Assembly (NCBI GenBank): GCA_964501415.1
Contig: CAZCSL010000003.1
Coordinates: 62,001-126,000, forward strand
Origin: B1SED10-225 sp964501415
Lineage (GTDB): Bacteria; Bacillota_I; Bacilli_A; Izemoplasmatales; Izemoplasmataceae
Direction of reading: 5' to 3'
DNA length: 64,000 nt
In this document: piece after piece, positions 58,039 to 64,000 of the stretch
Layout: each line of letters opens with the position of its first letter
Numbering within the stretch: position 1 is the stretch's first letter
Program-made: the position numbers and the translations under genes
Notes under the pieces: generated by a model
The model's database searches: none
Seen by the model: the letters and a program-made list of their open reading frames with translations, nothing else
Told to the model about the DNA's origin: nothing

Positions 58039-58956
58039 ATGTATGATGTTATTATTATAGGTGCTGGACCTGGAGGCATGACTGCCGGCATATATACACA
58101 ACGGGCAAACCTAAAAACGATGATGATTGAAAAAGCAGCGCCAGGGGGGTATATGGTTAACACCTATGAAATAGAGAACTATCCTGGGGTTGGTAAAGTC
58201 AAAGGGTATGAGCTCAGTGAAAAAATGTTTGAACATACGCAATCCCTAGGTGTAACCTATCAATATGGTGATGTTAATCACGTTGAGGTTGATGGTGAAA
58301 TAAAAAAGGTCCATACCGCTGATGGTAAAACCTATGAGACTCGTGCTTTGGTCATTGCCAGTGGGACCAACCCTAGAATGGTTGAAGCGAAAGGCGCAGA
58401 TACTTTCTTTAGTAAAGGAATTAGTTTTTGTGCTGTATGTGATGGTGCTTTTTACAAAGGCAAACACGTTATCGTACTAGGTGGCGGCAACAGCGCTTTA
58501 GATGAAGCAATTTATCTGACGGGTATGAAAGTTAAAGTTACCATTGTTAATATTTTAAACTCATTACAAGCCGATAAAAGTACGGTAGAGAAGGCTAAAA
58601 AGAATCCAAATATCGATTTTTTACTAGGTCATGAGATTATTGAGTTTAAGGGTGATCAAGCTTTACAATCTGTAGTATTAAGGGATGTAGATAACCAAAA
58701 GACTTTTGAAAAAAAGATAGACGGTGTCTTTGTTTTTATTGGACAAAACCCCAACACGGAATTTATCAAAGATTTAGGTATAACTACCGAGCAAGGCTAT
58801 ATCAAAGCTGAGGCTGATATGCGCACTAGCATCCCTGGTGTATTTGCCATTGGTGATGTTATTGATAAGAAGCTAAGACAGATTGTTACAGCAACTAGTG
58901 ATGGCGCTATCGCAAGCCAAAGTATTGCACGATATCTTGAAAATATGGAAAAATAA
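58039..58956 (+). CDS. trxB: Thioredoxin reductase-like flavoprotein with altered NADPH site
   Basis: FAD disulfide reductase for thioredoxin. 305 residues. FAD motif GAGPGGMTAG at 8-17, redox pair C131/C134 in CAVCDG, nucleotide-domain GGGNSALDEA at 148-157, and the C-terminal FAD motif GDVIDKKLRQIVTATSDG. The HRRxxxR motif that holds the 2'-phosphate of NADPH is replaced: aligned residues 171-177 read NILNSLQ. NADH or another donor may be used. AAAAGGAG precedes the ATG. The gene ends in a terminator. Confidence 0.93.
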   Translation: MYDVIIIGAGPGGMTAGIYTQRANLKTMMIEKAAPGGYMVNTYEIENYPGVGKVKGYELSEKMFEHTQSLGVTYQYGDVNHVEVDGEIKKVHTADGKTYETRALVIASGTNPRMVEAKGADTFFSKGISFCAVCDGAFYKGKHVIVLGGGNSALDEAIYLTGMKVKVTIVNILNSLQADKSTVEKAKKNPNIDFLLGHEIIEFKGDQALQSVVLRDVDNQKTFEKKIDGVFVFIGQNPNTEFIKDLGITTEQGYIKAEADMRTSIPGVFAIGDVIDKKLRQIVTATSDGAIASQSIARYLENMEK

Positions 58957-58957
58957 T

Positions 58958-58986
58958 AAAAAACGATGGTTTCATCGTTTTTTCTT
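58958..58986 (+). terminator. Terminator after trxB
   Basis: AAAAAACGATG, loop GTTT, CATCGTTTTTT: 11-bp stem and T run. A TATAAT at 58998-59003 behind it may serve the next gene. Confidence 0.9.
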
Positions 58987-59067
58987 TTTAGATGCGTTAT
59001 AATAAATGCGATATATAACATAATTTTTTCTATTATCAATTTTTGGACTTATTAGAGGGGCGTTTAC

Positions 59068-59697
59068 ATGAAAAAGCATGATTATGTTTTTCTTTCATTT
59101 ATAGTAGTTGTGTTAGTCTTGTTGATAGTACCCATGACGCATCAAGCCTTTTTTGGTTTTACAGACCGCTATGTGTTGCTTGGAGGCTTTATTAAATTCT
59201 TTTTGTTTGCGACGATTGGGGATATCATTTCCTACCGTATTAAACACGGTAGTTATCGTCTGCCAGGATTATTTAAGAAAGCATTTCTGTGGGGCGTTTT
59301 AGGTATCTTCATTGTAATGATTTTTACCGTTTTCTTTACAGGTACAAAAGCATTACAAACCCAAAACATATTGCCGTTTGAGGGGATACTGTTTTTCACG
59401 GCTTTTTTCACCTCGGTTTTAATGAATCTGTTTTTTGCCCCTAGCATGATGTTTTTACATCGTTTAGGCGATCAAATCATCGATAACCGGATTCAAGGTA
59501 TAAGGCCTATCTCTAAAGCTTTAGCTCAAATTGATTATCAAGCCTTCTTGCGGATGTTATCAAAGACGATTCCTTTGTTCTGGATTCCAGCACATACGAT
59601 AACGTTTTTATTACCGGAAACCTATCGAGCTTTTTTTGCATCATTGTTAGGCATTATGTTAGGGTTGTTATTGAACACCTTTAAAAAACAAGTATAA
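59068..59697 (+). CDS. Unknown membrane protein (209 aa), possibly Mpv17/PMP22-like
   Basis: About five hydrophobic segments (~7-26, 34-52, 72-92, 104-125, and the re-entrant-looking 165-205). The end FWIPAHTITFLLPETYR followed by a glycine/leucine helix resembles the C-terminal signature of Mpv17/PMP22-type proteins, but I am not sure of this. AGAGGGG precedes ATG 59068. It occupies the position between trxB and whiA where rapZ and yvcK are found in Bacillus. Confidence 0.65.
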   Translation: MKKHDYVFLSFIVVVLVLLIVPMTHQAFFGFTDRYVLLGGFIKFFLFATIGDIISYRIKHGSYRLPGLFKKAFLWGVLGIFIVMIFTVFFTGTKALQTQNILPFEGILFFTAFFTSVLMNLFFAPSMMFLHRLGDQIIDNRIQGIRPISKALAQIDYQAFLRMLSKTIPLFWIPAHTITFLLPETYRAFFASLLGIMLGLLLNTFKKQV

Positions 59698-59710
59698 GGT
59701 GGTATAGACC

Positions 59711-60661
59711 ATGTCTTTTTCCTCAGAAACCAAACAAGAATTATTGGCGATAAAACAACCTCAATGTTGTCAAGTGGCATCATTAAGTGCCATGTTAACT
59801 ATTGGGGGTTATTTGTCGTTGTCTCAAGCAGGAATGCAATTGTATTTTCAAACGACTTCTTTACCTTTAGCAAGAAAGGTAATACAAACAGTCAAAAGTC
59901 TATACCATGTAAAAGTAGATGTGCTAGCAAAAAAAGGCGTTCGACTACAGAAAAAAAATCAATATGTCATGATTATTAAAGAAAAAGCTCAAAAGATTAT
60001 TCATGAATTGGGCTTAATGCATGAATCAAGTGGTTTTGGACAATATGTAGATGATACGCTGATTCAAAAGCCGTGTTGTCAAAAAGCATATTTGAGAGGG
60101 GCTTTTTTGGTTTCTGGTTCTATCAATCATCCTTCTTCTTCGTCGTATCATTTGGAAATCTCAACACCAAGCTTGAACTTAGCCAATGATATTAGTAGTA
60201 TTATGGATAACTTCGAACTCAAGAGCAAAACATTACAAAAGAAGAAAATGGGCTTAGTTTACATAAAAAATTCCGAAAAAATAGCAGATTTTTTGCGTAT
60301 TGTTGGAGCGCATCACGCGCTATTAAAGTTCGAAGATGAACGCATTAAACGTGATTTTGTCAACTCGATTACCCGCGTGATGAACATGGAGATAGCCAAT
60401 CAAAACAAGACTTTTGAAGCAGCCAACAAACAATTAAAAAACATTGAAATAGTTGAGAAACTAGTAGATGAATCAACGTTACCAAAAAGTGTTACAGAAG
60501 CGATGTTTTTAAGAAAAACCTATCCTGAGGCATCGTTGAATGAACTTTCTGAACTGAGTAAAAAACACTATCCTAAACAGATATCGAAATCGGGATTAAA
60601 TCATCGTTTCAGACATATTGCTTCATTAGCAAAGGAGGCCCTATCCTATTATGACAGTTGA
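59711..60661 (+). CDS. whiA: DNA-binding regulator WhiA
   Basis: 316 residues. N-terminal LAGLIDADG-like fold (SFSSETKQELLAIK...CCQKAYLRGAFLVSGSINHP) and a C-terminal helix-turn-helix (LRKTYPEASLNELSEL...ISKSGLNHRFRHIASLA). In Bacillota it affects cell division and chromosome segregation; in actinomycetes, sporulation. AAGGTGG precedes ATG 59711. Its 3' end overlaps acpS by 11 bp. Confidence 0.96.
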   Translation: MSFSSETKQELLAIKQPQCCQVASLSAMLTIGGYLSLSQAGMQLYFQTTSLPLARKVIQTVKSLYHVKVDVLAKKGVRLQKKNQYVMIIKEKAQKIIHELGLMHESSGFGQYVDDTLIQKPCCQKAYLRGAFLVSGSINHPSSSSYHLEISTPSLNLANDISSIMDNFELKSKTLQKKKMGLVYIKNSEKIADFLRIVGAHHALLKFEDERIKRDFVNSITRVMNMEIANQNKTFEAANKQLKNIEIVEKLVDESTLPKSVTEAMFLRKTYPEASLNELSELSKKHYPKQISKSGLNHRFRHIASLAKEALSYYDS

Positions 60662-61013
60662 TGGTATGGGTGTAGATTTAGTAGAAATTAGAAGAATTCA
60701 GGAAATTGACGCCAATAAACTTGCAAATCGTATTTTATCGACACAAGAAAAGACACTCTATAACCAAAAAAAATTAGCTGCTCAAAAAACAGAGTTTTTA
60801 GCCAGTCGTTTTGCAGCTAAAGAAGCATATACCAAAGCTTATCAATCGTTTGATACGGCTTTAAACATGTCTGATGTTAGTGTGTTGAATTCTGAAACGG
60901 GTGCCCCTTACATCGATAGTCCTTATCGAAAACAAGATAAAATTCTGTTGTCTTTATCCCACACAAAAAACTATATTGTGGCGGTGTGCATCATAGAAAA
61001 GGTGAAAGTATGA
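60651..61013 (+). CDS. acpS: Holo-[acyl-carrier-protein] synthase
   Basis: Transfers phosphopantetheine from CoA to acyl carrier protein. 120 residues, standard length. Mg-binding GVDLVEIRRI and RFAAKEAYTKA, then LSLSHTKNYIVAVC at the end. ATG 60651 with AAAGGAGG about 12 nt upstream; ATG 60666 would remove five residues and fits the ribosome-binding site less well. The stop overlaps the next start. Confidence 0.95.
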   Translation: MTVDGMGVDLVEIRRIQEIDANKLANRILSTQEKTLYNQKKLAAQKTEFLASRFAAKEAYTKAYQSFDTALNMSDVSVLNSETGAPYIDSPYRKQDKILLSLSHTKNYIVAVCIIEKVKV

Positions 61014-61804
61014 GAAAATATATGTGGATGAGTTTCATGGTGTTTTTATTGTTAAGTGGATGTTCTTCACCAGATACATTTGGCGATTATAGCTATTCCG
61101 ATTATCAAAAGTTAGAACATTGGGATGAACTAGAAGATATCGGGATGGAAACTTATGCCTTTGTTTTAGTTTATAATCGTGATTTTTTTGGGGGTTTAAG
61201 CACAGGCACAGAGATGATTAGTGAAGATGTGTTGAGGTTTGGCTCAGAAAACCCTATGGGATATCCGATGTACCGTATAGATCAAAGTGATATTAGAGGC
61301 ATTAGACCTAGTAGTATTCAACGAAGAGACCCCAAAGTATTAATTGTAAGATATGGTGAAGTAGTTGATAAATACTATGGGGCCTTACCGATTATGAACT
61401 TTTTAGATGCTAACGAACAGGAACGTTATCAATACCCTGAGTTATATAATCAGATTACTGTTCCGCCGGATTATGAGGACCACAATCATTTTAGTTTATG
61501 GCACGATATTAGAGAGATGGCAAGAGATACTAAAGGTTTAGTCTTTATTTATGATAAAAATCAAGATGGACTTACAGAGGCCTCTTTGGAAGTGGATTCT
61601 GCATTGTTTAATTTAGTAAACGATAATGACTTATTGTTTTACATAGGTAATGGACAAACCTTGATTGGCGTTGTTCCTGAGGAAGTTGAGCTTACGTATC
61701 CTGCCTTATTTATCGTTGAAAACAACGTTATCATAGAGTCTTTTTATAAAACCGAAGATATCCTCTCTTTTGTTGAACAATTTGATATAGACGACTTTCA
61801 GTAG
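61010..61804 (+). CDS. Lipoprotein with two thioredoxin-like folds lacking CxxC (264 aa)
   Basis: Signal peptide with lipobox LLSGC, lipidated C18. The remainder looks like two thioredoxin-type modules. Module one (~35-130) ends PKVLIVRYGEVVDKYYGALPIMNFLDA. Module two (~150-264) ends YPALFIVENNVIIESFYKTEDILSFVEQ. Both fit the last strands and helix of a thioredoxin fold, but neither has a CxxC. Start ATG 61010 follows AAGGTG, overlapping the acpS stop. Anchored outside the membrane after Lgt modification. Fold assignment is my inference. Confidence 0.75.
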   Translation: MRKYMWMSFMVFLLLSGCSSPDTFGDYSYSDYQKLEHWDELEDIGMETYAFVLVYNRDFFGGLSTGTEMISEDVLRFGSENPMGYPMYRIDQSDIRGIRPSSIQRRDPKVLIVRYGEVVDKYYGALPIMNFLDANEQERYQYPELYNQITVPPDYEDHNHFSLWHDIREMARDTKGLVFIYDKNQDGLTEASLEVDSALFNLVNDNDLLFYIGNGQTLIGVVPEEVELTYPALFIVENNVIIESFYKTEDILSFVEQFDIDDFQ

Positions 61805-61876
61805 TGTTAAATTTAAAACATATGTCTTGTCACAGGCGGTGTTTTTGATTAAAATGTAGCTCAAGGAGATGATTAT

Positions 61877-62305
61877 ATGAAAACAATGTTACTGATGTTA
61901 AGTATGGTTTTTGTATTTATCCTCAGTGCATGCGGTGAGGATGATTATTTAACTACGGGTCCTAGAGGGACTGCGTATGAGGATTTACCGCATATTAGTG
62001 ATTACCGAGGCCTTGAGGCCTATGATGAAGAAGATACGATGTATCTATTATACATTTACGCAACTTGGTGTGGTGCTTGTCAAGCCATCCTTTTAGATGT
62101 TTTGGATTTTGTGGATCAACATGATGAGACGATTCCAATCGTTTTTGCGGAAGAAGGTGCAAATGGAACTCCGCCGGTTGAATGGAGTTATTACCCTTCC
62201 ATGATTGTGATGCAATCAGGAGAAGTCTTAGAGGGACCTATTGTAGGACCAAGTGATATATTGCAATTATTTGATGCTTTAGAAGCAAATACTTATGAAC
62301 CTTGA
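61877..62305 (+). CDS. Thioredoxin-like lipoprotein with WCGAC active site
   Basis: 142 residues. Lipobox LSAC (lipidated C19), then a thioredoxin fold with W64-C-G-A-C68 in YATWCGACQ, cis-proline P107 in YYPSMIVM, and a final helix SDILQLFDALEA. A membrane-anchored, outward-facing thiol-disulfide enzyme is likely. CAAGGAGATG upstream gives the ribosome-binding site. It follows the CxxC-less lipoprotein by 72 bp and precedes tex by 11 bp. Confidence 0.88.
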   Translation: MKTMLLMLSMVFVFILSACGEDDYLTTGPRGTAYEDLPHISDYRGLEAYDEEDTMYLLYIYATWCGACQAILLDVLDFVDQHDETIPIVFAEEGANGTPPVEWSYYPSMIVMQSGEVLEGPIVGPSDILQLFDALEANTYEP

Positions 62306-62316
62306 TGGAGGAGAAC

Positions 62317-64000
62317 ATGGATACAATAGTTATTGATCAATTGGCACAATCTTTAAACCTTAAGTCAAAGCGTGTGCAAACGGTATTGTCTTTATTAGAA
62401 GATAATACCGTTCCTTTTATTGCTCGGTATCGTAAAGAGATGACGGGAGGTATGGATGAGGAGGCCATTCGTGAAATTGATAAGGCCTATCAATACCAAA
62501 AACAATTAAAAGAACGCAAAGAAGACGTTATAAGACTTATTGATGAAAAGGGTATGCTTGATGATGCGTTAAAAGCACAAATTGTAGCAGCAAAGCAACT
62601 TATAGAAGTTGAAGACCTTTATCGCCCTTACAAAGAAAAGAAGAAAACTAAAGCAACCATCGCCATAAAACAAGGTTTAGAACCTTTGGCAGACAAACTC
62701 TTGACCTTTGAACAAGATTTAGATCCACATCAGGAAGCTAAAGCTTATTTAACCGAAGAAATTACTACTGAGGATCAAGCCATCGAAGGGGCTTTGTTCA
62801 TCATTGCAGAACGTATCAGTGATAAAGCTGATTATCGTAAATGGATTCGTCATTTTACGTTTCAGCAAGGAGAAATCGAAGCCAAAAAGAAAAAGAATGC
62901 TATCGATGATAAAAACATATATGAACGTTATTACGCCTATAGTAGCCTTTTAAAAAGGGTAAAGATGTTTCATATCTTAGCCCTTAATCGCGCTGAAAAA
63001 GAAAAAGTGTTAAGTGTTAAAATCACGTGTGATGAGGAAGCCATTCATAATTATTTGACTAAGCAAGAGGTGTTATATGCCGATGCAAAAGTTACACCTT
63101 TTATTATTGAAGCGATAAAGGATAGTTATAAACGTTTAATCAAACCCTCAATTGAACGTGAGTTAAGAAGCGAATTAACTGAAGAAGCGGAAAATCATGC
63201 CATTGATATCTTTGGAGAAAACTTAAGAAGTTTATTATTACAAGCGCCACTAAAAGATAAAATTGTGCTTGGAATTGACCCAGCATTTAGAACAGGATGC
63301 AAGTTAGCCGTTGTTGATGAAATGGGTACTTTAAAAGCTATTGATGTTATTTATCCACACCCACAAAAAGGCGGGAAACCGCTTAATAAAGACGACTATA
63401 ACAAGTATAAAAACAAAGTGATTGCCTTGGTAGAAAAGTATGACGTTGAGATTATTGCGATTGGGAATGGTACAGCTTCAAGGGAAACAGAAGCCTTTAT
63501 CGTAGAGACTATTAAGCATTTGAATGCTAAGGTTTATTACACCATCGTTAATGAAGCAGGCGCTTCAGTTTACAGTGCTTCTACACTGGCAAAAAAAGAA
63601 TTTCCCAAATTGCAAGTCGAAGAAAGAAGTGCTGTCAGCATCGCTAGACGATTACAGGACCCTTTAAGTGAACTCGTTAAAATTGAGCCAAAAAGTATCG
63701 GTGTTGGCCAATACCAACATGATGTTAATCAAACCAAGCTTTCAGATCGATTAGATTTTACCGTGGAAACGGCTGTAAATAACGTAGGCGTTAATGTAAA
63801 TACCGCTTCAGAATCTTTGCTTAACTACGTTTCGGGAATCAGTAAAACCATAGCGAAAAACATCGTGCAAACCAGAGAAAAAATGGGGGCTTTTACCAAC
63901 CGTAAACAATTACTTGATGTAAAAGGTATCGGGGCTAAGAGTTATGAACAAGCGATTGGTTTTCTAAGAGTTTTAGATGGAGATAACGCCTTAGATAAAA
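62317..64000 (+). CDS. tex: Transcription accessory protein Tex, C-terminal end cut off
   Basis: RNA-binding protein of the Tex/Spt6 family (usually ~720-780 aa). 561 residues are visible from ATG 62317 behind GGAGGAG. N-terminal RYRKEMTGGMDEEAIREI and LYRPYKEKKKTKA, the YqgF/RuvX-like nuclease fold LGIDPAFRTGCKLAVVD, and the helix-hairpin-helix domain (NTASESLLNYVSGISKTIAKNIVQ...). The C-terminal S1 domain lies beyond the right edge. Confidence 0.95.
   Translation, partial: MDTIVIDQLAQSLNLKSKRVQTVLSLLEDNTVPFIARYRKEMTGGMDEEAIREIDKAYQYQKQLKERKEDVIRLIDEKGMLDDALKAQIVAAKQLIEVEDLYRPYKEKKKTKATIAIKQGLEPLADKLLTFEQDLDPHQEAKAYLTEEITTEDQAIEGALFIIAERISDKADYRKWIRHFTFQQGEIEAKKKKNAIDDKNIYERYYAYSSLLKRVKMFHILALNRAEKEKVLSVKITCDEEAIHNYLTKQEVLYADAKVTPFIIEAIKDSYKRLIKPSIERELRSELTEEAENHAIDIFGENLRSLLLQAPLKDKIVLGIDPAFRTGCKLAVVDEMGTLKAIDVIYPHPQKGGKPLNKDDYNKYKNKVIALVEKYDVEIIAIGNGTASRETEAFIVETIKHLNAKVYYTIVNEAGASVYSASTLAKKEFPKLQVEERSAVSIARRLQDPLSELVKIEPKSIGVGQYQHDVNQTKLSDRLDFTVETAVNNVGVNVNTASESLLNYVSGISKTIAKNIVQTREKMGAFTNRKQLLDVKGIGAKSYEQAIGFLRVLDGDNALDK

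Noticed and set aside
1..64000. CRISPR arrays, insertion sequences, prophage, tRNA and rRNA genes
   Set aside because: No regularly spaced repeats, transposase or integrase motifs, or tRNA-like cloverleaf regions were seen on either strand by eye; a tRNAscan or covariance search was not possible.

Overview
The window is a gene-dense, AT-rich chromosomal segment of a low-GC Gram-positive-type bacterium that contains the replication origin. It uses the standard genetic code: TGG encodes Trp and TGA ends genes such as gyrA, pcrA and rsmA. Nearly every gene has a Shine-Dalgarno of AGGAGG or GAGGTG type. The gene set (HPr kinase, WhiA, SpoVG, RNase M5, CdaA, T-box serS, YaaA, PcrA, Lgt) is that of Bacillota and the lineages around Acholeplasma, Izemoplasma and Haloplasma. 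No sporulation, flagellar, phage, IS or CRISPR genes are seen. The lineage is my inference; no rRNA is present to confirm it.

Layout. 1-1630 (minus): fhs, cut by the left edge. 2007-4912: an aromatic-acid operon (chorismate mutase, a fused AroE-AroK, type II dehydroquinase, DAHP synthase) that lacks aroB, aroA and aroC. 4991-7287: two unknown membrane proteins. 7312-13510 (minus): rpmH-rnpA-yidC-khpB-pth-mfd. 13511-13874: the main DnaA-box region. 13875-22556: dnaA-dnaN-yaaA-recF-gyrB-gyrA. 22557-25488: a serine T-box leader, serS and a leucyl aminopeptidase. 25516-26593 (minus): HIT and HAD hydrolases. 26699-30921: pta, a lipid kinase, rnmV (carrying two parS-type sites), rsmA, ispE. 31020-32417: spoVG and prs. 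32473-36322 (minus): hflX and a B12-type ribonucleotide reductase. 36551-40129: cdaA, a PAS/degenerate-GGDEF membrane protein, 5-formyl-THF cyclo-ligase, ispD, ispF. 40139-43007: yutD, nfu-like, yutG, an S1 protein, pgi. 43004-43870 (minus): a second lipid kinase. 43968-46413: tsaE-tsaB-rimI-tsaD (t6A tRNA modification). 46460-48461: glnS and a cold-shock gene. 48555-55551: pcrA-ligA-uvrA. 55554-58956: an unknown membrane protein, hprK, lgt, trxB. 59068-61013: an unknown membrane protein, whiA, acpS. 61010-62305: two lipoproteins with thioredoxin-like features. 62317 to the right edge: tex.

Most of the window is housekeeping. The points I find most worth following are: two parS-like ParB sites 224 bp apart inside rnmV, with no parAB at the usual place beside the origin; a PAS/degenerate-GGDEF membrane protein directly behind the diadenylate cyclase, where CdaR is expected; a thioredoxin reductase lacking the HRR...R NADPH-phosphate motif; a tandem thioredoxin-fold lipoprotein without CxxC next to a WCGAC lipoprotein; a GlnRS with an altered signature loop; a duplicated acidic tail on GyrA; and an AroE-AroK fusion. 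I found no clear new defence or mobile system.
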